From assembly GCA_016716235.1 (NCBI GenBank), contig JADJWS010000007.1, forward strand, positions 310,001-374,000: 64,000 bases of DNA, read 5' to 3'. Positions within the stretch are counted from its first letter, which is position 1. The number at the start of each line of letters is the position of its first letter. Below, one piece after another: positions 7,467 to 16,093 of this stretch. The translations under genes and the position numbers were made by a program. The notes below the pieces were generated by a model that worked only from the letters and a program-made list of their open reading frames with translations, was not told the DNA's origin and searched no databases. The stretch is from Candidatus Defluviilinea gracilis (lineage in GTDB: Bacteria; Chloroflexota; Anaerolineae; Anaerolineales; Villigracilaceae).

Positions 7467-8645
7467 ATGCTGAATTCATACGATGCCCTAATCATCGGCG
7501 GCGGGGTGACGGGATGCGCGACCGCGTACTATTTGTTGAGGGACGATCCGCGCATCAACGTCGCCATCCTTGAAATGGACCCGACCTACGAGAGAGCGTC
7601 CACGCCGCTATCGGACGGGAATACGCGCATCCAATTCAACATCAAAGAGAATATTCAAATGTCACAGTACGGGCTTGAGGTTCTCAAGACCTTTGCCGAC
7701 GAGATGTCCGTTGGCGGCGAAAAGCCCGACCCTGCATTTCGTCAGCAGGGGAATCTGTTCGTGCTGGATGAAGCCAGCCGCGATGAATCTCATGAAGGGA
7801 TGCTTCTGCAAAAGAGTCTCGGCTGTGAAGTCCATTGGCTGACGCCAGATGAAGTTCAACAACATTTCCCGCTTTACAACTTGAAGGATTGCGTCGCTGG
7901 CGCGTTCGGTCCGCACGATGGGACGATGTTACCTATGGCGGTGTTGGATGGTTACAAAAAGAAAGTGATTTCGCTCGGTGCGAAATACATCCAAGCCGAG
8001 GTGATTGAAGTTTTGAAAGAGGGGAATCAAGTCTCTGGCGTCAAGCTTGTATCTGGCGAAGTGTTGAATAGCAACATCGTGATGAACGCGGCAGGGGCAT
8101 GGGCGCCGAAGATTGCCAAATCCCTTGGCGTGGAACTGCCGATCGCGCCGACGAAGCGACAGGTCACGATTGTTGAAACGAATTATCACGGCGAGGGAGT
8201 TTTACCCGTCTTGTTTTTGCCCTCAGGCTTGTACGTCATTCACGAAGGTGAAGGATTGTTCATGGTCGGCAAGTCGTTCCCCGACGATTACATCGGCTAC
8301 GATGACTTCCGCTGGGAGAAAAACATCTTCGAGAAACGGATCTGGTCCGAACTTGTGGACAACATCCCTTCGTTTGACCGACTCAAAATCCTGCGCGGCT
8401 GGGCGGGGCTGTACGAGGTCAACACACTAGATGGCAACGCGATCCTCGGCGAATGGACTCAGTTGAAAGGTTTCTACCTCGCCAACGGATTTTCAGGGCA
8501 CGGGTTCCAGCAGTGTCACGCCGTGGGGAGGTACATCGCTGAATTGATGCTGGGCAAAACGCCGACTCTCGACCTGTCCATTTTTTCGCCGCAGAGGATT
8601 TTGGAGAATAAGCCTGTATTTGAGAGTAAGAGGAAGATAATATAA
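7467..8645 (+). CDS. FAD-dependent amine oxidoreductase (DAO / sarcosine oxidase beta-like)
   Basis: The N-terminus has the dinucleotide-binding fold (DALIIGGGVTGCATAYYLL, with the GxGxxG pattern), and the C-terminus has the FAD-contacting GFYLANGFSGHGFQQ motif of the DAO family. It is about 392 residues long, as expected for sarcosine- or dimethylglycine-type oxidoreductases and FAD glycine oxidases. These oxidise secondary or tertiary amines such as sarcosine or proline. Together with the MttB-like enzyme upstream, a role in N-methyl compound use is plausible. ATG 7467 is preferred over TTG 7458. Confidence 0.85.
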   Translation: MLNSYDALIIGGGVTGCATAYYLLRDDPRINVAILEMDPTYERASTPLSDGNTRIQFNIKENIQMSQYGLEVLKTFADEMSVGGEKPDPAFRQQGNLFVLDEASRDESHEGMLLQKSLGCEVHWLTPDEVQQHFPLYNLKDCVAGAFGPHDGTMLPMAVLDGYKKKVISLGAKYIQAEVIEVLKEGNQVSGVKLVSGEVLNSNIVMNAAGAWAPKIAKSLGVELPIAPTKRQVTIVETNYHGEGVLPVLFLPSGLYVIHEGEGLFMVGKSFPDDYIGYDDFRWEKNIFEKRIWSELVDNIPSFDRLKILRGWAGLYEVNTLDGNAILGEWTQLKGFYLANGFSGHGFQQCHAVGRYIAELMLGKTPTLDLSIFSPQRILENKPVFESKRKII

Positions 8646-8657
8646 GTGAAAACGGTG

Positions 8658-8801
8658 GTTGAGTAGTCCCGCGATGCTCGTCGCGGGACGTATCGAAACC
8701 ACAGGTTCGCGTACGAACTTTTGTAACAAGATTTGCTTTACGATGTGGTGGTTTCGATACGAGCCTCACTCCGTTCGGCTCTTCTCGACCACCGATTTTT
8801 C
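8658..8801. repeat. family B paired repeat
   Basis: Two arms face each other. The left arm starts GGTGGTTGAGTAGTCCC, with an inner hairpin CCCGCGATGCTCGTCGCGGG, and reads GTATCGAAACCAC. The right arm reads GTGGTTTCGATACGAG to CTCGACCACC. The arms are separated by about 45 bases. This resembles a BIME-type pair of REP elements, lying 3' of the oxidoreductase gene. Confidence 0.8.
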
Positions 8802-8802
8802 C

Positions 8803-8831
8803 TTGACGCAAAATTTCCCCAGTGATAAACT
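8803..8831 (+). promoter_or_regulatory. sigma70-type promoter for the micro-ORF at 8871
   Basis: TTGACG (8803-8808) and TAAACT (8826-8831) are separated by 17 bases. The start codon of a 20-codon ORF with a strong ribosome binding site follows 40 bases later. Confidence 0.6.
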
Positions 8832-8870
8832 CCGAACATCTTAACCAACCCTGAAAGGAGGCATGTTGCC

Positions 8871-8933
8871 ATGAAAGCCAGCGTATTATCCACAACCCAA
8901 GTTTTGAACGCGCCTCCTGTCGGCAAATCGTAG
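8871..8933 (+). CDS. 20-residue micro-ORF with its own promoter and terminator
   Basis: ATG 8871 is preceded by GAAAGGAGGC, a near-perfect Shine-Dalgarno sequence. The frame encodes MKASVLSTTQVLNAPPVGKS and stops at TAG 8931-8933. A consensus-like promoter lies upstream and a rho-independent terminator at 8963-8995, so it forms a complete tiny transcription unit. No partner gene is adjacent in the same orientation before the terminator. A second unit with the same build but different sequence is at 38887-38970. It may be a small protein, or the unit may act as an RNA; the sequence cannot decide. Confidence 0.5.
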   Translation: MKASVLSTTQVLNAPPVGKS

Positions 8934-8962
8934 TAACGACTTCAGTCGTTTTATGTTGCATG

Positions 8963-8995
8963 TAACCGCAGGCGCATTCACCTGCGGTTTTTGTT
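8963..8995 (+). terminator. rho-independent terminator
   Basis: The stem AACCGCAGG ... CCTGCGGTT has a short loop and is followed by TTTGTTTT. It closes the micro-ORF transcription unit. Confidence 0.8.
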
Positions 8996-9009
8996 TTAAC
9001 CCATTATAG

Positions 9010-9104
9010 ACATGTCATTCTGAGCCGCGCTCTTGCTCTTTGCGGCGAAGAATCTCCGTGATAATCATTGAGACCCTTCGCTAGCGCTCAGGGTGACATA
9101 CCAA
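9010..9104. repeat. family A paired repeat upstream of the RIO1 kinase
   Basis: It starts ATGTCATTCTGAGCCGCGC, passes through GCGGCGAAGAATCTCC, and ends CTCAGGGTGACAT, which is an inverted form of the start. Related copies occur at 25010-25144, 26061-26150, 39071-39154 and 60004-60093. Confidence 0.75.
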
Positions 9105-9157
9105 GAGGGCGACCGCAGGAAAACGTATCCACCTTTTCAATTTCATCTGTAAACAAA

Positions 9158-10192
9158 ATGGACACAAAACACTACATACAAATTTTCGACGAGTTGGACG
9201 ATGACGACCGACTCGACAATGAAACAAAAAACGGACGCAAACAAAAATATCCGCTTCGCAACCCGAAGAAAGAATCGGAGTCGGATCATGCATTCAAGTC
9301 ACAGCAAGACGACTCGGCTGGCACATACAAGTTCACCTACAAAGCCGCGCGATTTGAAGAGTGGTGGCTTCTCGATTCCATCGGTCCGTTTTACGAACAC
9401 AAACTCATCAGCGATGTCCTGCGTCGGCTCAAGGGCGGCAAAGAGGCGTCCGTATATCTGTGTCAAGCATCCACTGAGTCCGAACCGTCTCTCCTCGCGG
9501 CGAAGGTGTATCGTCCGCGCTCGTTGCGCAACCTCAAGAACGATCAAATCTATCGCACGGGTCGCACCGACCTCGGCAAAGACGGCAAGCGATTGGTCAA
9601 AGAGGCAGACATCAACGCCATCATCAAACGCACGGCATACGGCGAAGAAGTGCGTCACACATCGTGGATCGCGTACGAGTTCAGCACGCTCGAGATGCTT
9701 CACGCCGCGGGCGCAGATGTGCCGAAGCCTGTGAGCATGGAGAAGAATGCGATCCTGATGGAATACATTGGGGATGTTGGCAATGCCGCGCCGACTCTCA
9801 ACACGGTGACTCTCGAGCGTGATGAAGCGCGCGAATTGTTTGACCGCGTCATTCGCAATTTGGACCTGCTTCTAACCCTCGAGCGGATCCACGGCGACTT
9901 GTCCGCCTACAACATCCTCTACTGGGACGGCGACATCACGCTGATAGATTTCCCGCAAGTGACGTTCGCCGAAGCGAATCCCTCCGCATGGACGATCTTC
10001 TTGCGCGACGTGACTCGCGTGTGTCAATATTTCAAAACGCAAGGCGTGGAATGTGACACCAGAAAACTCGCCGCCGATTTATGGACCTCGCACGGGCATC
10101 AAGTTGTAAAAGAAGTCCATCCGTTATATCTCGACGCCGAGAAAAAAGAAGATCGTCGTTTGTGGGAAAAACAAAAGTCCACCATAAAATAA
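9158..10192 (+). CDS. RIO1-type serine protein kinase
   Basis: The 344-residue protein has the RIO kinase core: a glycine-poor nucleotide loop (LKGGKEASVYLC), the Lys in AAKVYRPR, the catalytic loop HGDLSAYNIL and the metal-binding DFPQ motif. RIO1 kinases in archaea and eukaryotes act in ribosome maturation; bacterial members are uncharacterised. An acidic N-terminal extension of about 80 residues precedes the kinase fold. ATG 9158 is chosen because the upstream in-frame codons (9068-9157) come partly from a family A repeat. A likely terminator-like inverted repeat (GTGCCGCGATCC ... GCGGCAC) follows at about 10196-10225. Confidence 0.85.
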   Translation: MDTKHYIQIFDELDDDDRLDNETKNGRKQKYPLRNPKKESESDHAFKSQQDDSAGTYKFTYKAARFEEWWLLDSIGPFYEHKLISDVLRRLKGGKEASVYLCQASTESEPSLLAAKVYRPRSLRNLKNDQIYRTGRTDLGKDGKRLVKEADINAIIKRTAYGEEVRHTSWIAYEFSTLEMLHAAGADVPKPVSMEKNAILMEYIGDVGNAAPTLNTVTLERDEARELFDRVIRNLDLLLTLERIHGDLSAYNILYWDGDITLIDFPQVTFAEANPSAWTIFLRDVTRVCQYFKTQGVECDTRKLAADLWTSHGHQVVKEVHPLYLDAEKKEDRRLWEKQKSTIK

Positions 10193-10423
10193 AACTGTGC
10201 CGCGATCCCTCAAAAGTTCGCGGCACAAAATTCTCCAATTCTCCGCCTCTCAACGACCCCAATCTCCAGTCTCCAATCTCTAAGGGTCGGTAAATTAATA
10301 ACTTCCCGTATGTTTGTTCGCTTGCAGTTGCACTGCGAGCGGGATGTAGTGCAACTGCACCCGCAACAGGGAATTTATATTTTTACGAACCCTAATCTCT
10401 GCTCTCGACTGCCCGAGTCTCGA

Positions 10424-10486
10424 CCATCAAATTACCAATTACCACTTACCACTTACCAATTACCAATTACCAATTACCAATTACTT
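10424..10486. repeat. seven-base tandem tract (caattac / cacttac units)
   Basis: About eight imperfect copies of a 7-base unit (ATTACCA, TTACCAC) follow one another and run into the stop codon of the creatininase-like gene. The same type of tract appears at 59226-59345. Confidence 0.8.
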
Positions 10487-11647
10487 CCCCTTTCCCCAAA
10501 GCCCATACCCCTCATTCCGCCTCGTCTCGCGCCTCTCATGCTGTTCATGGATCTGCTCCACGTGATCCGCTTTCTCTTCAATGGCGGCTTCGAACCATAA
10601 CTTACCTTTCTCCGCAGTGGCATGACTCCCCGCGCCGTACGCGCCTGTCCTCGTGTCATCATCCCACGGTGGATTCGCAACCAGCGCGCCGCCTTCGATC
10701 CAATCCATGTAGTAATCAGGTGTGGCGACGAAATCGGTTTCATCTACAACTCGATCCATGTTGCAAAGGTCTGGGCGCAAATGAAGCATGTACGAAGTTT
10801 CAAGTTCGCCCGCGTGACCCATCCCGCCGATCTTCGATGTGCGATATTTCGGAATCACTTCTGATCCAATTCTGCCTGATGTATGAAGGAAGGAAGTTGC
10901 GCAAAAGATTCTGCGATGACGTTCACCCGCATACTTCACAACGTTGACTAAAAACGATGTATTGCCTCCATGTCCGCTCATTAGATAGAAGCGATCAAAT
11001 CCGCGCGAGGCGAGTAAGTCAATCACTGCGACCCAAAAATCTTCAAACGCGCGACCGCCTGCGTTCATTGTCGCCGCAAAAGATGAACGGTGTGTGCTGA
11101 CTCCGTACGGCATCACTGGCATTGCCCAACAGCGCGTAGGCAATTTAGACGCAGTGCCTTTTGCGATTGAATCAATGATGATGGTGTCAACCGAGAGGGG
11201 AAGATGGAATCCATGTTGCTCGGTGTGACCAATGGGGATCAATATCACTTTTCCGCGCTCTGAATCGGGCGGTAAGAACGTTGACGCCGTGAAAAGAGTA
11301 GGGGAGGGGAGGCGAAGAACCGAGGATGAATTTTGCAAAATAAATGTTGATTGCGGATCAATGCCCGATGGCGCGAGACAATACACGCGCGAAAATCCGT
11401 CGTCGCGCAGACTGTCCAACAAGTTGAAAACGTATTGCGCGAAAATCTTATCGGGCAATTCGAGTCCACTTCCGCGCCAGCCGAATGGGAACGGCGGCAG
11501 AAGGCCCGCACGTGTTGGACTCCCTAGCTGGCTTGCGACCAGGTTCCAGTCGAAGCCTGAACCGAGCGGCAGAACGAGCGGAGTGTCGCGCGGCAACTCG
11601 GCTACTTTATCCCAAGCCATTTCATCGTATCGAAAGAAAGAAGTCAT
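10481..11647 (-). CDS. creatininase-family amidohydrolase with extra N-terminal region
   Basis: The C-terminal 250 residues carry the creatininase-family metal-site motifs: IPIGHTEQHGFHLPLSVDT, SGHGGN and GHAGELETS. Members include creatinine amidohydrolase and MftE-type peptidases. The first 135 residues are unusual: they begin like the normal start of the family (YDEMAWDKVAELPRDTPLVLPLGSG) but lose the metal motif, then a second family start appears. The protein, 388 residues against about 240-260 usually, may therefore contain a decayed duplicate of its own N-terminal half. Its stop codon lies in a 7-base repeat tract. Confidence 0.8.
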   Translation of the reverse strand: MTSFFRYDEMAWDKVAELPRDTPLVLPLGSGFDWNLVASQLGSPTRAGLLPPFPFGWRGSGLELPDKIFAQYVFNLLDSLRDDGFSRVYCLAPSGIDPQSTFILQNSSSVLRLPSPTLFTASTFLPPDSERGKVILIPIGHTEQHGFHLPLSVDTIIIDSIAKGTASKLPTRCWAMPVMPYGVSTHRSSFAATMNAGGRAFEDFWVAVIDLLASRGFDRFYLMSGHGGNTSFLVNVVKYAGERHRRIFCATSFLHTSGRIGSEVIPKYRTSKIGGMGHAGELETSYMLHLRPDLCNMDRVVDETDFVATPDYYMDWIEGGALVANPPWDDDTRTGAYGAGSHATAEKGKLWFEAAIEEKADHVEQIHEQHERRETRRNEGYGLWGKGK

Positions 11648-12290
11648 TTATGTGTCTCCTTATAATTTGCGCGTAGCCAAATACATCACTTTATTTTTCT
11701 ACCCTTTTATCCCTTCAAACAAGTGATCGTTCGAAACAAATTATAGGGTAGGGGGCGTTCTCTAACGTCCCTGTTGGCGTAAACGCCGACTGCACAAACG
11801 ACCACATAACTCCAAAACAATCAGCATCGTGCAACTCAAGGTCGAGACTCTTCAGAGCGCGAGTAGCCATTAGAGGAACACGTCACGTATTTGGACGCTG
11901 ATAATCGCAGAAAACGCCGATTTTTTCTTGAGTCAGCGTTCATCAGGGTTTTTCTGCGTCCCCATACTTTTATCCGAGAGAGTCTTCTATGATGGATGCT
12001 CCTAGACAAAACAGCATCAAATTTCTGTGCTCGTTTGATGCAAGCAAGTGAAACGATATGAACAAACGAAAAACCTCACCAAGATTCTTTGAACGCCTGC
12101 GCAATGAACTCACGCTGTCATTTGTCCAGTTGATTATCTTTCCTCAAATCGGAATATACAGTAGAATAATTCTCAATGTACTCGACCGAAAACTCAGTAC
12201 GCGCGTTTCACCAAGTATAACAATGGTTTACCCCGCATCGCGGCTCTACAGGCTTGCGATGCGGTTCTCATTAAACTAGAGGAGTGAATG
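11648..12290. other. intergenic region without a supported gene
   Basis: About 640 bases separate the divergently read creatininase and transporter operons. I see a palindromic stretch near 11747-11800 (GGGGCGTTCTCTAACG and GGCGTAAACGCC), which resembles one at 38769-38822, and the hairpin at 12232-12270. A 73-codon frame at 12058-12279 has no ribosome binding site and I do not support it. The region probably holds the transporter promoter. Confidence 0.6.
12232..12270 (+). promoter_or_regulatory. hairpin just upstream of the transporter operon
   Basis: CCCGCATCGC and TGCGATGCGG are inverted and separated by about 13 bases, followed by TTCTCATT and then the ribosome binding site GAGGAG. It could be an attenuator or a binding site in the 5' leader of the substrate-binding protein mRNA. 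Confidence 0.45.
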
Positions 12291-13958
12291 ATGAAAACCA
12301 GACATACCTTTTTTGTTGCCATAACCCTGTTGGCGTTGATCTTATCCGCATGTGGAGGGGGAGCGCCTGCGACGCAAGCGGCGACAGATGCGCCTACAAC
12401 CAATGACGCGCCGTCGGTGTTGAAGATCGGGTGGCTCGGCGAACCTGACACGCTTAACCCAGCCTATGCGTTTCTCACCGAGGCATACGCTATTTTCGAT
12501 CTGGTCTATTCGCCATTGGTGACTGAAGATTCTTCGGGGGAATACGTTGGCGCGCTAGCGAAAGAATGGAGCGCGTCGGAAGACGGCTTGACGTGGACGT
12601 TCACACTGAAAGACGGATTGAAATGGCATAACGGCGAGGCGCTCACTGCCGACCAGATAGCATGGGCGATCAACGCAATCATGGCGGACCCCGACGGCTG
12701 GGCGGCGCTTTCAGGCTACGTGGGCGGATTCAGCGAAGTCACCGCGCCTGATGACAAGACAGTTCAGATCGTCACAGAATATCCAATCGCGAACATGGAG
12801 TACAGACTGTCTTTCTTGTATGCCGTGTATCCGCCTGATTTTGAATCGTTCACGACGCCGGAAGATTTGCAAAACTTCACCAACGATAAGCCGATTGGCA
12901 CAGGTCGATTCAAACTCACCACATTCGATAAAGACACCGGGGTGGTAATCCTTGACGCAAACCCAGATTTTGTGGACGGCGCGCCGTTCATTGATCAGGT
13001 GATCTATCAAAAGTTCGATTCGGCCGACGCGATGATTCAAGCGCTCAAGGTTGGCGATATTGACCTGCTCTCCGACGTGCCCGCCAGCGCGTTCGAAACC
13101 GTCAAAGGATTCGATGGCGTCACCGCGGTCGCATTCGATGGACGCAGTTTCGATGAATTGATCATCAATGACGTTTCCGAAGATAACGATCCCGCGCCGA
13201 CAGGCAACCCAGCGTTGAAAGACCCCGCTGTGCGCCTTGCGCTGGAAACCGCGATGAACCGGCAGGATATCATTGATATTGTTTTGCAGGGTCAAGGCAC
13301 GCCAGGCGACACGATCGTTCCGCCCACGTTAGGCGGCGGCTTCTGGCACAACCCGAATATCAAAACACCGGAATTCAGCATCGAGAAAGCCAACCAAATC
13401 CTTGAGGATGCCGGGTATGTCAAAGGCGCTGACGGCGTCCGTGAAAAAGACGGCGTGCGGCTTGAGTTCCGCTTGCAATTCGATGTGGACTCTTCAAACT
13501 ATCCGCGCATTGCCGACCTGCTGGCTGATTGGTATAGCCAGATCGGAATTAAGGCAACTCCCGAAGGCGTCAACTCGGACACGCTGATCGCCGCGACCAC
13601 CGGGGTTGGCGACTACGATCTTGTGATCTGGGGTTGGGGCGCGGACCCCGATCCCGATTTCATCTTGAGCATCATGTTAACCGACCAGTTCGTCATTGGC
13701 GGCTGGAGCGACGCCGGGTATCACAACCCCGAGTACGACCAGCTCTATCTCGATCAACAAACCGCGGTCAACAAAGAAGAGCGGCAGGAGATCATCTACA
13801 AGATGCAAGACATGGTCTACAACGACCGCCCGTACATCGTCCTCTATTACAGCAACTATCTTCAAGCCTATCGCTCCGACCGATTCACCAACTTTATCGA
13901 ATCGCCTCTGGGACTCGACGACGATGCCTCGCTTGCCCAGGCAAAACCTGTTCAGTAA
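12291..13958 (+). CDS. ABC transporter substrate-binding lipoprotein (SBP_bac_5, peptide/nickel type)
   Basis: The 555-residue product has a signal peptide with lipobox LSAC followed by a Gly/Ala/Thr-rich linker. It has full-length similarity to family 5 binding proteins, for example LTWTFTLKDGLKWHNGEALTADQ and IGTGRFKL. These lipoproteins deliver oligopeptides, nickel chelates or similar solutes to a membrane permease. ATG 12291 has better spacing to GAGGAG than the ATG at 12288. A terminator follows at 13971, probably allowing extra SBP expression before the permease genes at 14155 onward. Confidence 0.9.
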   Translation: MKTRHTFFVAITLLALILSACGGGAPATQAATDAPTTNDAPSVLKIGWLGEPDTLNPAYAFLTEAYAIFDLVYSPLVTEDSSGEYVGALAKEWSASEDGLTWTFTLKDGLKWHNGEALTADQIAWAINAIMADPDGWAALSGYVGGFSEVTAPDDKTVQIVTEYPIANMEYRLSFLYAVYPPDFESFTTPEDLQNFTNDKPIGTGRFKLTTFDKDTGVVILDANPDFVDGAPFIDQVIYQKFDSADAMIQALKVGDIDLLSDVPASAFETVKGFDGVTAVAFDGRSFDELIINDVSEDNDPAPTGNPALKDPAVRLALETAMNRQDIIDIVLQGQGTPGDTIVPPTLGGGFWHNPNIKTPEFSIEKANQILEDAGYVKGADGVREKDGVRLEFRLQFDVDSSNYPRIADLLADWYSQIGIKATPEGVNSDTLIAATTGVGDYDLVIWGWGADPDPDFILSIMLTDQFVIGGWSDAGYHNPEYDQLYLDQQTAVNKEERQEIIYKMQDMVYNDRPYIVLYYSNYLQAYRSDRFTNFIESPLGLDDDASLAQAKPVQ

Positions 13959-13970
13959 CATCAAAACGTC

Positions 13971-14026
13971 CCGAAGGTTTCCTTGAAAAACTTTGTTGTG
14001 CCACACCAACCTTCGGGACGTTGTAT
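13971..14026 (+). terminator. hairpin between binding protein and permease genes
   Basis: ACGTCCCGAAGGTTT pairs with AACCTTCGGGACGTT. The loop is about 27 bases and the trailing T-run is weak. Similar CGTCCCG hairpins end genes at 20332 and 58727. It may partly terminate transcription inside the operon. Confidence 0.6.
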
Positions 14027-14154
14027 AAAAGAGAGCGCATTTTACACGCATGAGAAAGAGCCTCAGCCGCAGAGAACATCGAGTTCAGGGAGATTTCTAA
14101 AAGTTTTTTCTCAGAGTTCTCTGCGCGCTCTGCGGCAAAGAAAGAGTTAACAAG

Positions 14155-15132
14155 ATGGCGCGCCGCGATTATTTACTCGGCAAGTTTGGCATTGCCCTGC
14201 TGACATTGCTATTCGTTCTTCTCCTCGATTTCATCCTGTTTCGCGTTCTGCCGGGCGACCCCATCCGCGCAGTGATCGGGCGGAACGTTCGCATTTCGGC
14301 CGAAGTTCAGCAATCGCTGCGCGAACAATTCGGCTTGGATAAGCCGGTCTTCCCCGACCAATTCGTAGATACGCTCGGTCAATGGGCGCAGGGCAACTTG
14401 GGAGTCTCATGGTCGCAGAGAAAGCCGGTCAGCGAGATTTTGATTTCCAAACTTTGGAATACCCTGTTGCTGATCGGTTTGGGACAATTGCTTTCGATCA
14501 TCCTGGGCGCAGTGTTGGGACTGCTTGCGGGATGGAAACGCAAGACGCCATTCGATGTCGGCGCGCTCACGTTCTCGTTGATCGCGTGGGCGACGCCGAC
14601 ATTTTGGCTGGGAATTATTCTGCTGGTGGCGGGCAGCACATGGCTCGGCCTTCCCACAGGCGGCATCGTCAGCCCCGAAAATGTCGGCAAGCCTCTGCAC
14701 ACCGTCATTCCCGACCTAGCCCGTCACCTGATATTGCCCACGCTGACATTTACAATTCTTTACTTGGGGGAATACATGCTCATCATGCGTTCGTCCATTT
14801 TGGAAGTGCTAAGCGAAGATTACATCCTCACCGCGCGCGCGAAAGGGATGAGTCACTTTCAAGTCCTCACCAAGCATGGATTGAAGAACGCGATGCTTCC
14901 CATGGTGACGATCATTGCGTTGAACCTTGGCTTCACTGTTTCCGGCGCAATTTACATCGAAACAGTTTTTTCCTACGACGGCTTAGGCAACCTTGTGCAA
15001 ACCGCGCTCGTCAAACAGGATTACCCGCTTTTGCAAGGAGCGTTTCTCTTGCTTGCGGTCAGCGTGATCGTCGCCAACATGCTTGCCGATATTTTGTACA
15101 CTTACTTAGACCCGCGCGTGAAAGCGAATTGA
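14155..15132 (+). CDS. ABC transporter permease, DppB/OppB type
   Basis: The 325-residue protein has about six membrane segments and the typical N-terminal pattern of DppB permeases (RVLPGDPIRAVIG). A QFGLDKP segment and the EAA loop (ILTARAKGMSHFQVLTKHGLKNA) contact the ATPases. It is followed one base later by the second permease gene. It forms the heterodimeric channel with the DppC-type protein for solutes delivered by the upstream lipoprotein. Confidence 0.92.
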   Translation: MARRDYLLGKFGIALLTLLFVLLLDFILFRVLPGDPIRAVIGRNVRISAEVQQSLREQFGLDKPVFPDQFVDTLGQWAQGNLGVSWSQRKPVSEILISKLWNTLLLIGLGQLLSIILGAVLGLLAGWKRKTPFDVGALTFSLIAWATPTFWLGIILLVAGSTWLGLPTGGIVSPENVGKPLHTVIPDLARHLILPTLTFTILYLGEYMLIMRSSILEVLSEDYILTARAKGMSHFQVLTKHGLKNAMLPMVTIIALNLGFTVSGAIYIETVFSYDGLGNLVQTALVKQDYPLLQGAFLLLAVSVIVANMLADILYTYLDPRVKAN

Positions 15133-15133
15133 C

Positions 15134-16093
15134 ATGGGCGAAAATTGGAATCTCCTCTTGCGCAACCTCGCGGAATTTTGGAAAACGTTCCGCCGAAACA
15201 AACTGGGATTGGTCGGCGCTTTTTTGGTGGCGACCGCGGCGTTCATAGCCATCTTCGCTCCTGCGTTGACCTCGTACGACTCTAGCGAGATCATCCGCGA
15301 TGCGAATAACCGCGCGCTGACGTTTGCTCCTCCTTCCGTTCATGGCGTTCTCGGCACAGACGACGCGGGGCATGATGTTTGGTCGCAGCTTGTGTTCGGC
15401 TCGCGCATTTCGCTGGTCGTAGGATTCATGGCTGGCTTCATTGCAATGTTCGTGGGCAGCGCGTTGGGAATTGCGGCGGGATACTTCGGCGGCGCCATAG
15501 ACAGCCTCATCATGCGAATCACCGACGTGCTTCTGGTGATACCCGACCTGCCTCTCATGCTTGTGCTGGTGGCAACCATCCGCCAAATGGAGCTGAAAAT
15601 TTCCCCGTTGGCAGTGTTGATCGTCGTGATCGGTCTGCTCTATTGGACAAGCACCGCGCGCTTGATCCGTTCGCAAACGCTGACTATCAAAGAGCGGCAA
15701 TTCGTAGCGCGGGCAAGAGCGATCGGCGCGGGACATTGGCACATCATCCGCAAACATATTTTGCCGCAGTTGATGCCGTTGATCGTGGCGAACACCGTGT
15801 TGATCCTGTCCACCGCGATCTTGATCGAATCAGGCTTGGCGTTTCTCGGGTTGGGCGACCCAACTCAACCGTCGTGGGGAACGATGTTGAACTTTGCGTT
15901 CGACCGAAGCGCGATATCCAATGGCGCGTGGTGGTTTTATCTCCCGCCCGGCATCGCCATCTTGTGGGTGAGTTTGGGGTGCATCCTGCTCGGAAATGTC
16001 CTCGAGGAAATGTTGAACCCGCGTTTGGCGGCGCATCATCTTGAAGGCGAGGCAGGCATGATTGCAATCGCGGATGTGGAGTCTAAAGGATGA
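15134..16093 (+). CDS. ABC transporter permease, DppC/OppC type
   Basis: The 319-residue membrane protein begins with the DppC-type N-terminus (FRRNKLGLVGAFLV) and contains LGTDDAGHDVWSQLVFGSRISL. It has an EAA loop with VARARAIGAGHWHIIRKHILPQ. The HPLG-type domain ends in LNPRLA. It overlaps the next gene by 4 bases (ATGA), indicating coupled translation with the first ATPase. Confidence 0.92.
   Translation: MGENWNLLLRNLAEFWKTFRRNKLGLVGAFLVATAAFIAIFAPALTSYDSSEIIRDANNRALTFAPPSVHGVLGTDDAGHDVWSQLVFGSRISLVVGFMAGFIAMFVGSALGIAAGYFGGAIDSLIMRITDVLLVIPDLPLMLVLVATIRQMELKISPLAVLIVVIGLLYWTSTARLIRSQTLTIKERQFVARARAIGAGHWHIIRKHILPQLMPLIVANTVLILSTAILIESGLAFLGLGDPTQPSWGTMLNFAFDRSAISNGAWWFYLPPGIAILWVSLGCILLGNVLEEMLNPRLAAHHLEGEAGMIAIADVESKG

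Noticed and set aside
12058..12279. 73-codon frame upstream of the transporter operon
   Set aside because: No ribosome site or recognisable domain, and it overlaps the leader hairpin.
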